DNA from: Asterochloris sp. CNOR1
Lineage: Eukaryota; Chlorophyta; Trebouxiophyceae; Trebouxiales; Trebouxiaceae
Assembly (NCBI GenBank): GCA_963969365.1
Contig: OZ017758.1
Coordinates: forward strand, 682,001 to 746,000
Reading direction: 5' to 3'
DNA length: 64,000 nucleotides
The stretch's first letter is position 1. Every line of letters starts with the position of its first letter. Below, piece by piece: positions 1 to 10,368 of the stretch. The translations under genes were made by a program, and so were the position numbers. The notes beneath the pieces were generated by a model. The model saw only the letters and a program-made list of their open reading frames with translations, was not told the DNA's origin and made no database searches.

Positions 1-1
1 C

Positions 2-354
2 AGCTGGCTACTAGTCCGCATCCTGCTGTTTTTGTGGTTCTTCATCCACGCATGGAACCACCGAGCTGAGACAGCAGAGCTCAGGGGTCCAGCCATTCTC
101 TTGATCACAATCGTGCCAGCTCTCCTTTTTGGGCTGAACGTCTTCTGGTTCACAAAAATCCTGCGTGGGGTGATCAAGCTGATCTCAGGGCAGCTTCAGC
201 AGGTGGGCTACTGTTCATCTTCTGCTCTTCACCATTGCCAGCTCAGTGGCCACCTTGTGCCAAACTTGTGCTGTGCCTGCTGCAGGATGATGACTCTGAC
301 ATGGGACCCAGAGCTCGCTATAAAGAGTCTGCCGCCCATAAGAAAGGGACATGA
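2..354 (+). CDS. TLC-domain membrane protein, C-terminal end (5' partial)
   Basis: Two exons, 2..202 and 286..354, join in phase 0 at a GTGGGC donor and a CTGCAG acceptor; the stop codon is 352-354. The first exon encodes two hydrophobic helices around a WFFIHAWNHR segment and ends with an FGLNVFWFTKILRG motif, which resembles the last helix of TLC (TRAM-LAG1-CLN8) proteins of the TMEM56/TLCD type. The second exon is a short acidic then basic cytosolic tail ending KKGT. TLC proteins are multi-pass membrane proteins implicated in lipid handling; the exact substrate cannot be told from this fragment. The N-terminus lies before the window. Ceramide synthase is an alternative, but its catalytic Lag1p motif would lie outside the window. 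Confidence 0.7.
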
Positions 355-693
355 TTTGATTATGTACATTATGCATGTATGGTGGCTGCCATGACCGGTC
401 AGGTCAAACTCTAACTTGAACATAGATGAGCCTTCGATCGGGAGCACGCTTCTGTCTGTCTCAAGCCTCCAGGTCGCCCCTTCTCAGCTCACCACACAGA
501 AGTGAGTTATGTTTGGTGTGACTCGACATCGTTTGCTGTGCCCTGGGGCCTCTAACACCCCCTTGTTGGCTTGATTGGCACAGGTAGCTTTCACCATCTC
601 TCCTCTGCGCAGCACAGCACAGGCTGTCCCCTGAGATCCACGAGAAGGACAGCATTTGCCTCACTGCACAAGCAGGGAAGGCGTCTCTTTGCC
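355..693. other. 3' flank of the TLC gene and probable promoter of the aminopeptidase gene
   Basis: No coding exon with conserved content is visible on either strand here. The stretch should hold the TLC gene 3' UTR and the upstream region of the next gene. I see no clear TATA box or poly(A) signal. Confidence 0.4.
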
Positions 694-3600
694 ATGCCTC
701 TTGAAACCACAACAGCAACCAAGGAGCAGGCACCAGACACATTGGCAGGTGCGCTTAGCGGCATCAAGTGCTTGTCAGATTGAAGCAGCAGCAGGGAGGC
801 AGCAAGTCATCAGTTGCGAAAATCACCTGGTCCAAAAGCTGAAAGTCCCTGTTCGCTGGACCTGAATAGCCTCAGGCAGAGCCAGCCTAGCAGGAGGCAA
901 GCGGACAGCTGGGAAACCATTTGCAGGCAGTGAGCACTTGGTGCAGTATTCCCAAGTCCCTGCCCCCTTGTTCCCTGTCGCCTTGGGCCAAGGGGACTTG
1001 CCGCTGCAGCAGGGCCCCATATCAACTGGCTGGGAGTGATGCTGTGGTCAAGCAGACGCATGAACCCTTGAAGGCAAAGCATTCGGCTGGGTGAAGGTGC
1101 TGAAGTCCTGCCCCTCAGGAGGCACTGGGCACTGCCTGCAGGGAAGGAGGTGCAGCCCTCCACTCCTGGTGAGAAGTTCCGAAAGGACTACAAGCCCACA
1201 TCCTACCTTGTGAAGTCCATCCACTTGGACTTCAACTTGGGAGTGGAGGACACTAAAGTCAAGAGCCGCCTGCATGTGAAGCCCAACCACAGCGCCACAA
1301 ATGGCTCGGCGCCAGAGATGTTCCTGAACGGTGAGCAGCCACAAGTGCTGCACCCTGCACAACTCATCTCTGGCATTTGTGGCAATTGCTGTGTTTGCAA
1401 TCTGTGGGTGGCTTTTCTTGCTCACCTCCCGTTCCTGTCTGGAACAACATGCCAAGTCAATGAGGTATGTGTACCCTCAAAAATCCATCCTTGCCTTGAA
1501 ACATGCTGAGAGGCCCTGAGTAGGCTGCTGCCAAGCAATGCCTGATGGCGTCCTTTGTCTATCCTTGACCAGCTGGTCTGGCCCTGTGCAGGTCGTCAGG
1601 ACGTCAAATTGCTCTCTGTCTCCATCAATGGCAAGGCAGCCCCCAAGGACAGCTATGAAGTCAGCTCAGAAGGCTTGACCCTGCGGCAACTGCCTGCCGG
1701 CAGCTTCGAGCTTGAGACTGAGGTCCAGATCAATCCCAAGGCCAACACTAGCCTGGAAGGCCTCTACTACACAGGTCGGTTTGCTGCTGTTGTGTACAGC
1801 TGCCGCTGGGCAGCAGATGCTGTCAGCAGTGCGGCCAGCACCCGTCGTGGAAGTCCTGTGCCACACAGGACCACTTAGGCGATCGCTCTATGCATTGTCG
1901 ACTCAATCTGCTTTGCCACCCCAGCATTCACTTGGGGCCACGGGCTGCATGCAGAGACACTTCTGGCATGGAGGGCATGTCACTGCCATCTGTGATGGCT
2001 GTTGACTTCTAGGGAGTTGTAGTGCATTCCAGCCAAGAGCTGCATGCTTTGGCTTTGCAGGGGGAAACTTCTGCACCCAATGTGAGGCTGAGGGCTTCCG
2101 TGGCATCACCTACTTCTATGACAGGTCAGAGCAGTGGCATGCACAATCTTCTCCTTGAAGTGTGTGGCGCACCTGCACAGCTGTCTGCCTAAGACTTTAC
2201 CACCGGGGGCGGGGTTTCAGCGCTGCACTCAAATCTGACCCTGTTTGACTGCTGTGGGGTCCCTTACGTCCCTGCCTCACATGCTGCTGCACATGCTGCT
2301 CCCCTGCTTGGCAGATTACCCAGGTCTAGTGAGAGACAGACCTAGTAAGGTGTTGTGGTGGGTGCAGGCCTGATGTGATGGCCAAGTACACTACCAGGAT
2401 TGAGGCAGACAAGAAGCAGTACCCTGTGCTGCTAAGCAATGGCAACCTGCTAGAGGAGGGGGATCTGGACAACGGCAGGTGCGCCTTCTGCGTCTCTGTC
2501 CCTTTGCTGGCCTGAGGCTGGGCATGCGGCTGCATGCTGGCGTTTACTGTCCAGGCAGCCGTCCTCAGCCTGAGGCATGCATGCAGCGGTGTTCATGCTG
2601 ATGGCGTGTTGTCATGGCCCTGAAGGTAGAGTGCAGTGCTCAGTCCCATTAGAGACACCAACCCTGATTGATGCTGAGGCCCAGCTGGCATGGCGTGCCT
2701 GTCATGAGCTTAGCTGATGTGACTTCTTGTTGGCTGCCCACAGGCACTTTGCGACTTGGGAGGACCCCTTTGTGAAGCCCTGCTACCTGTTCGCGCTGGT
2801 GGCTGGCGACCTGGCTCACAAGGAGGACACCTTCAAAACCAAGTCTGGACGTGATGTGGCACTGCGGATCTTTGTGCAGGTCCGGCATGCGCAACTCTTC
2901 CAGCCTGGGCTGTACACTTAGTCCAAGAATGATAATGTGTCCGCTGCAGTCCATGCAATGGCAGCTGCCAGCCTTCCTGCCGGGTGTGACCCTCAAGGCC
3001 CTGCCAGTCGACAAAGCATGCTTTGGTGCTGCAGCACTTCAAAGCCTCCCTGTCTGATCAGTTGCCCTCACCTGCCGCAGCACAAGAACATCAGCAAGGT
3101 GGACTACGCCATGCAGTCCCTAAAGCGCGCCATGAAGTGGGACGAGGTGATAGCCATGCTGCTAACATGACTCATGTGCCATCCTGCTTGAGTTCTTGCT
3201 CGCCTGCTGGTGGCTCTGCATGTCTATGAGACTTTCATATGCATTGTGCGGCTAACTTGCTGCTGCTCAAGTCAAGGCAGAACTCAACATGTACGGGCCC
3301 AGCCAGCCCTAGCCGCACCTGCCGATCTGTGCCCTGCAGGATGTATTTGGCCTGGAATACGACCTGGATCTGTTCAACATCGTGGCTGTGGACGACTTCA
3401 ACATGGGAGCCATGGTGAGGACAGCAGGACAGCAAAGGCCCCGTCGCAGGCATACGCTTACATGGATGCCTCACAATGTGTGTGGATGCGCCAGCAGGTC
3501 CACTTCCCGCATGCATGCACCTCACTGGCAGGATGGTACCCTCTCACAGAACTAAACAGCTGCTGCTGGTGCCCAACCAGTCCAGCTAGCTTCCTGGGGT

Positions 3601-6600
3601 CATGTTGTCAGCGCTGCAGGCGAGCAGCTGTGCACTGCTGAGCACTGCTACACTCCTGCAGGAGAACAAGAGCCTGAACATATTCAACAGCCGCCTGGTG
3701 CTGGCCTCTCCTGAGACGGCCACCGACATGGATTTTGCCCGCATCGAGGGTGTGGTGGGGCATGAGTACTTCCACAACTGGACCGGGAACAGGGTGACAT
3801 GCCGCGACTGGTTCCAGCTGACCCTCAAGGAGGGGCTCACCGTCTTCAGGGATGAGGTCAGCACTGAGGGCCTGCAGGCATAGCAAAGTGCTCACCACAC
3901 CTGCTGCCATGAAAGTACTCTGCAAGTCTTGGTGGATGTCAATCATCAGCAGCTGCTGCTTGTGCTTTTGCATGACCCTGGAGTGTGGAGGCTTGCTCCT
4001 CTACCTGTCTGCTGATGGCCCCTGGGCGCGGAGCTGACTGAGCCCTGTGCCATAGCAGGCAAACATGTCCATTGAAGGTGCTGCTGTGTATCAGCTTGTG
4101 CATTGCTATGTCCAGCAGGTCTGGCAGCAGATTGTGAGCACCTTGAAGCATGTGCAGAAAGGTGCAGTGGGACAGGGCGGCCACCACCGTTGCGCAGAAG
4201 CTGCATCAACCTCGCCTGCACCTGCTGCCTGCAGGAGTTCAGCAGTGACATGAACAGCCGCCCCGTGAAGCGCATCGAGGACGTGATGGCGCTGCGCATT
4301 GCCCAGTTCACAGAGGACAGTGGGCCACTGGCCCACCCCATCAGGCCAGACTCCTACATCAAAATGGTGAGGCTCCACACATGCTTTTTGCAGCTGCTTA
4401 GCCCTCTCCTGGGAAATGGTGGAGAGGACTCCGAAGCATGCCGTCCTCTCAGATTGTCTAACGATATGCGGAGACGCCAATGGTGTCTCTACCAGCTGCT
4501 CTGACCTGCATGTGTGCTCAACAGGGGCTTGTCTATCAGGGGCCTGCCCCTTGCCGCTGCGCGGACCTGCGCAGATGCCTGTCAGGATAGCGTGGTCTGA
4601 AGGCTGGAGCCCTGCCAGAAGAGCTGCCAGCCTGCTGCCGGTGGTTGCTGCCAAATGCACACATCTGGACCATATTGGAAAGTATAATGATCATGCCGGC
4701 GGGAGCCAGCATCCAACTGTTGCGCGCAATTCACAGCACAGCACGCTACTTGGCCTGCTGTAGGACAACTTTTATACCAGCACTGTGTACAACAAGGGTG
4801 CCGCCATCATCCGCATCTACCGCACGCTGCTGGGCAAGGAGGGCTTCAGGTGAGGCTGATGTGGCCACAGAAGGAGCACACAATGCTGCTCATGCATAGC
4901 GAGGGACGCCATGATCGAGCGAATAGTGCACACCATGGCTGCTGATGGGCACCTCACAGCTGTGAGCTTTTCGCTCTTGGTTTCTGGCTGCTTGAGCCCA
5001 GTGCCGCCTGCTGCATGGTCATGTCAGGAAAGGTGCTCCCCTTTCCACTTTGAGGTAACGCTCTGCTGTCTAGCGGCATGGGCCCCTCATCTACTTGATT
5101 GGCCCTTGTCGAATTAAAAGGCACCCTTTGTCTGTTGTACTCAACCCCCAAGCTGCGAGCGTTGCCTCCCTCGTGTAGGCGTGGCATGGACCTGTATTTT
5201 GAGCGGCATGATGGCCACGCAGTCACCTGCGATGACTTCCTGGCGGCCATGGCAGATGCCAACAAGACCGACCTGAAGTCTGTGGGCACCTGGTACGTAC
5301 AGGCCTTCTTGTTCTCCGTCATTGGCGCATACCCATGTCACATTGTGAAGCAGCCCCAGTGAGCTCGTCGCTCTGCTCCTCAATGCAGCTTCCAAATGGT
5401 GGCACCCTGCAGCACAGCCTGAGTGCTGTCCAGAACCTGGCTTCTGAAAGTTGTCAGGTCTGGGTGTCACGAGCTCCCTCCCGGGGTTGCATGGGCCCTG
5501 TTGAGCTGCCCACACTGCAGAGCTGTCTGCAGGTATGAGCAGGCGGGCACCCCATCCCTGCATGTGTCAACCCACTACGATTCCAGCGCTCGCACCTTCA
5601 CAATCAAGACCAAGCAGCACACCCCTGACACACCTGGCCAGAAGGGCAAGAAGCCTGTCATGCTGCCCCTGGCACTGGGCCTGCTGAGCAGGGACGGCCA
5701 TGAAATGCCGCTCCACCTGAAGGTACTCTGTCTGTCTTGTGCTCAAGCCTGTTGGTGTACAAGGCCAATGTCAGGCAGCTGCTGATTGTGGAGGACCTCT
5801 GCATAAGTGACGTGAGTGCCCTGCTGCTGGCTGCTGTGTGTTCTGGCTGGCCCAGTGTCCTGAACTGGACAGCTGCAGACTGTCACCAGCGATTTTGCAG
5901 CCTTTAGGGTCCACGGCAGTGATGTGTAGAGCAAGCCACTGGCCAACAAAAGCTTGCAAGTGGCTGCGCTCGGCTGATGCTGCCGCTGCCTGTGCAAACT
6001 GCAGGGCTGCACAGAGATGCTTGGCACCGTACAGATGCTGCACATCTAGCAAGCCATCATTGCCTGAGATAGGCCAGTCTATTCTGCAGAGTTCACAGAG
6101 CAGCCGAGACCAACCAAATCCTGCATGCCAAGCATGCTGCCATCGCCTGACATAGGCCATGCTGCCAGGGTCCACAGGGAAGCTGGGCATTGAGCAACTG
6201 CTGTTGGAAGCTGCGTGTCAGGCATGCTGCCACTGCCTGACAAGCGCCTGCCCATGCTGCAGGGCTCCACCGAGAAGCTGGGCACCAGCACTGTGCTCCG
6301 TGTGGAGCAGGCGCAGCAGGAGTTCGTCTTCACGGAGGTACCTGGCGAGCCGGTGCCCTCCCTGCTGCGTGACTTCAGCGCGCCTGTCAAGATGGAGGTG
6401 GAGGGGCAGACGGATGATGACTTGGTGTTCCTTCTCGCCCACGACACAGGTCAGCCAGAGCTGGCATTGCATAACCTCGCTTTCTGGTGTCTGCTCGCCT
6501 GCAGCCCATCACACCACCAGCGCAGGCTGTGACACAAGGGTGTATGTCATGGCGATTGGGATGCTGGCTGCATGACCAGCAAGCAGGTTGCGTGTCCTGC

Positions 6601-9600
6601 AGCAGCCAGCAAGTCAATTCAGGCCTGAGGGCGCCTGCCTTACCACAATTTCAGTTTGCCGAAGTCTTGTGGGGTAAGTTAAAGGCTATCGCGCATTGCT
6701 GCTGGTGTGCATGAGCGCGAACAGCTGCCACTCGTGTTCCTGCAGACCCCTTCAACAGGTGGGAGGCTGGCCAGCGCCTGGGCAAGAAGCTGCTGGTCAA
6801 GCTGTACGAGGCAGCTGGCGACTCCAAGCAGGTCAGCATGGCAGCCAGGCCAGACGTGAAGTACGCAGTCAGACTTGCTGGCTGCCCTTCGTTTAGCTGC
6901 CTTTGACGCCAGACTGTGTGCCAAATCCCTGCGACTCCTGGCTGCACTATTGGCCAGTACGGTGATGTGCACCTCCAGGGCCATGTCTGGCTCGTTACTG
7001 GTCAGGGTTCTATTCGCCCACCTCAGCTGCACCTCACCATGCTGCCTTCCTATGCCAATGTCAGTGACTCTGATCCAGGGCAGCGCTGCTATGCTTTTCA
7101 AAGCTCACCGACCCTGGCAGTGCAGGTTAAGAGCGTAATGGCTGGCGGCAGTCTGGTAATATTGTGAAGGCTCTGATGACGCTTGGCTGCTGCAGAAGCA
7201 ATGACTGGCAGACCACAATTTGGCGCCACATACTGTCTCTGGAAAGGTGGTGTTACATGGTTTGCTTCGGGGTGCAGGGTGACTGTGCTCATCCGACTGT
7301 AGCTTTTCTAGACTACAAGCTTCAGTTGCTCCCTGCCTCCTGGTGGTGAGAGCCTGGCTGACGGCACAGCTACAGCAGGTGGCGTGAATTGTTGACAGCA
7401 GCACGCTGATGCCTGATGGGGCTCCAATTCAGCCGTCAGTGTTCTGTAGCGGGCCAGCCTGGGGTACTGCGTGGCTCCAGCTGGTGGTGCAGAATTCAAG
7501 ATATGACAGGATATGGCCTCTGGCTTGCATGTTACTCCAGTGCAGGGCAAGAGCCTGAAGGGCTGCGTGGCTTCTACAGAGGGAGTAATCCTCTGCTGAC
7601 AGCAGGTAATGATCCCCATTTCCTTGTGCAGGCATGAACCTGAGGGCCCCATGGCTGCAGCTGGTGGTGAGGCCCCAAGTAAGTGGCCTGTAGCTCACAA
7701 ATCCTCTGCTGGTGCAGGGCAAGAACCTGGAGGACCGCGTGGCTGCAGCAGGCGGCGTGGACTCCAAACTGGTGGAGGGCTTCCGCAGCATTCTGAAAGA
7801 CAGCAGCCTGGATGGCGCTTTTGCAGCTGCCGCCATCACCCTACCCGCCAGCAGCGAGGTCATCGACCTCCTGCCTGGGGCAGACCCTGTGCGTCTGTTT
7901 GAAGTCAGGTGAACAATGTGCTGCAGCTTGAGACTACACCTGCCATTCACAGGTTGGTCATAGGGCTCTAGGCATGCATGCTGCAATGTTGAGGGCTTTT
8001 GCAGCCACAACAGCAAAATAATTCCGCCCCCGGCAGGAGGCAGGCCCTGCGCGTCTGTTCAATGTCAGGTAGGCGAGGTGTTGAGGCCGAAGAACACACC
8101 TGCCGCCAAGCCCTTGGCGAGAGCGCTCGGTCACGCATCCTGCAGAAGGTATGAACTTCTGCAGCCACAGCCAAGCCCTGCAGGCCAGCAAGGTCATTGA
8201 CCTCCTGCCAGAGGCAGATGGTCTGCAACTCATCAAGTTCTGTACAAAGCGTGCCAAGGTTTGGTTGTGCAGATGCGAGCAATCGTTGTCGTTCTCAGCT
8301 GTGCATCATGAGAGAGCACAGGGCCTATGTGGCTGCAGCATCAGCCCTGCTGGCGCACGACAAAGTCAATGACACCTACTACATGTCCCCAGACCCTGGT
8401 GCAGGCTTCAGCTGGGTCTCTCTGTGCCTCTGCCACTGCTGCAGGATGCTGGTGGTAAAGCAGCTGTTGAGCCTGCTGCGGCCAGACCTGGAGGCAACCC
8501 TCAAACCTGATTGTGTTGGCTCGATGTCGTGCCTTGACTGCCCGTGCCACTCTGTGCCATTGCAGAAAGACTGTGGTCAAGCAGCTGGCAGCTCAGCTGC
8601 AGCCAGACCTGGAGGCGGCTGTCAAGCGCAATGACTCACCCCCTGGGGAGGCTTACTCGCCTGACGCCAAGTCGGCTGCCAGAAGGATGATCAAGAACAC
8701 TGCCCTGGGCTACTTGGCCAAGCTGGGAGAGCCTGACATCAGGGCAGCCCTGCTGCGGCGCTTCAGGGAGGCCAGCAACATGACTGACCAGATGGCAGCC
8801 ATGAGCAGCCTGGCTGATGTTGAAGGTGGGCGCCCTGAGAGGCATGGACGGGTCTATTGCTGACAGTGGAGGCTCACTGTGATGACTCTGCGCATTGGGG
8901 CCTCTGCCCAGTTGTCTTTGCAGAGCTTAGAGGAGGCTGGCCAGATGGCAGCCATGGGCAGCCTGACTACTGGTCGCACCTGGATGTGCGTGGACAGTGA
9001 CTCTGCTTTTGGGAGGCATGCACTTAGTGCCTGCATGCTCAGCTCACTGAACACATGTCGGTGCCAATATGGAGAAAGCGGGGCTGCCTTTGGCTGTGCA
9101 CAGGCAGCTTTGTGGTGCCCTTGGTGCCACACTTGGGTGACCATGGATCCGCGGTGGCAGGCAGCAAGCTCATGCTCAGCCTTTGCTCTGGCAGGGCAAT
9201 ATGACCAGGATGCAGCTTCACCCCTGTGCCTCTGAAGCAAGCAGGCACAAGGATAGTTGAGAAATCCTCTGCTCACTCGCCCATGTTGCAGGCGAGGAAC
9301 GGCAGACGGTGCTCAAGGAGTTTTATGAGCAGTGGAAGGATGAGAGCCTGGTGGTGCTCAAGTGGCTGGGCATCCAGACCAGCAGCAACATTCCTGGGAA
9401 CCTGGCGGCTGTCAAGAAGCTCCTGGACCACCCTGCCGTCAATCTGAACAACCCCAACACAAACTACACTGGTGAGATGAGGCACTGCTGAACCCCAAGT
9501 GCAGCCATCCTCAGCCTCCCTTGCTATGGTGTGGATGGTTTCAGCAGTACTGACCGCACTCTCCTGCCTGCAGTCTTCCTTGGCTTTGTCCGGAGCCCAG

Positions 9601-10036
9601 TCAACTTCCATGCAGCTGATGGGTCTGGCTACCAATTCATTGCTGACTCCATCCTCAAGGTGGGTGTCACTGCATAGGCAATGCTCTTGACCTGCAAGCC
9701 TGCAGCTCGAAAGGCAGTTGTACTGTTGCTACATGATCTGCATCCTTCTCAGTGCAAAACGGGGTTTGCCTTTGCTGCAAGCTATCTGCGGCATGGCCTG
9801 GCTGGCTGAGGTGACCAGCAACCAGGCGACAAAACCCTTCATCGTTCCTGTTTTGCCAGGTGGATCAGATAAACAGGCAGGTTGCATCACGCATTGCCAG
9901 CTCTGCCTTCTCCACATGGCGGCGACTTGACTCAGAGCGGCAAAGCATGATCAAGCAGCATTTGCAGCGCATCATGTCCACCAATGGTATCAGCGAGAAT
10001 GTCAACGAAATCGTCAGCAAGACTCTCAGGGACTAG
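694..10036 (+). CDS. M1-family metallo-aminopeptidase (alanyl aminopeptidase, PepN type)
   Basis: Zinc exopeptidase that removes N-terminal amino acids from peptides. Nineteen exons join with consistent phase: 1156..1330, 1592..1774, 2061..2124, 2368..2478, 2744..2879, 3081..3146, 3340..3414, 3662..3856, 4235..4366, 4764..4849, 5179..5292, 5533..5722, 6263..6449, 6746..6831, 7718..7908, 8566..8825, 9292..9471, 9574..9659 and 9860..10036. They encode 897 residues, as expected for the family. The GAMEN substrate motif is split by an intron (GAM ends at 3414, EN begins at 3662). The same exon as EN carries the zinc site HEYFH followed by the downstream Glu in LKEGLTVF. The PepN-type all-helical C-terminus is complete, ending KTLRD and TAG at 10034-10036. 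The family N-terminus EKFRKDYKP begins exon 1156. The first exon may begin at the ATG at 694 ([10 protein letters not shown]), but its phase does not join directly, so one small exon or the true start remains unresolved. Its introns hold ladders of exon-edge copies described separately. Confidence 0.95.
5985..6262 (+). repeat. Degenerate tandem copies of an aminopeptidase exon start
   Basis: The exon at 6263 begins after CCCATGCTGCAG with GGCTCCACCGAGAAGCTGGG. Weakened copies of this border lie upstream in the same intron near 5995 (TGCAGGGCTGCACAGAGATG), 6100 and 6165 (CCAGGGTCCACAGGGAAGCT), about 70-100 bp apart. The flanking phrase with TGCCTGA before GGC is also copied several times. Confidence 0.8.
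7345..7717 (+). repeat. Ladder of copies of the next exon's acceptor and first codons
   Basis: The real exon starts at 7718 with GGCAAGAACCTGGAGGACCG. Decayed copies sit near 7351, 7449, 7546 and 7631, about 85-98 bp apart. The copy at 7546 keeps the acceptor and reads GGCAAGAGCCTGAAGGGCTG. The copy at 7631 reads CATGAACCTGAGGGCCCC. The phrase ATCCTCTGCTG just before the real acceptor is copied near 7588. Confidence 0.85.
7990..8260 (+). repeat. Copies of the 3' half of exon 7718-7908, including its donor
   Basis: Two decayed copies follow the exon at about 165-170 bp steps. The first (7995-8105) keeps GCGTCTGTTCAATGTCAGG and a usable-looking donor, CAG|GTAGGC, and even repeats the flanking ACACCTGCC. 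The second (8158-8250) preserves the coding phrase for VIDLLPEAD, matching VIDLLPGAD in the real exon. Confidence 0.85.
8436..8985 (+). repeat. Copies flanking exon 8566-8825 on both sides
   Basis: Upstream, 8436-8515 repeats the exon start: TAAAGCAGCTG, then CGGCCAGACCTGGAGGC, matching CAGCCAGACCTGGAGGC in the real exon. Downstream, 8932-8975 repeats the exon end with CCAGATGGCAGCCATGGGCA, matching 8789 onward. The same exon thus has a degraded twin on each side. Confidence 0.8.
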
Positions 10037-10368
10037 GCTTGTTTTTATTGTTCACAAGTGACCACCAGTATGCATGTCAAGTTTGATTGCAGTCAAAAGG
10101 CCTATATAGCTTCCGGAAGCAGGGAGTCACTGAATGAAGTGCTGTTATCTTCGACAGTCAACCCTGATCTCAGAATTCGGCATTGACCTGACCTGCCTGC
10201 CTGGGATTTCCCATTGACCTGTGCTCGCCTGCCACCAACGGGGGACGCTGCTGATAAGGGACTTCAGCGGAATCTGGGCAGGAGCTGAGGTCAGGAGCTG
10301 ATCTCGATCCCGAACGAAGCCCCGAAGGCCTCCTATAGAGACCAAACGGAGGGCAGCAATCAGGCTCG
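10037..10368 (+). promoter_or_regulatory. Intergenic region with probable promoter of the secreted-protein gene
   Basis: 332 bp lie between the aminopeptidase stop and the next ATG. A TATA-like element, TATATAG, lies near 10103-10109. Assignment as a promoter rests on position and this element only. Confidence 0.4.

Noticed and set aside
5985-8985. Transposon or introner element as the source of the intron repeats
   Set aside because: Copies match the neighbouring exon edge, not each other across genes, and I saw no terminal inverted repeats or target-site duplications.
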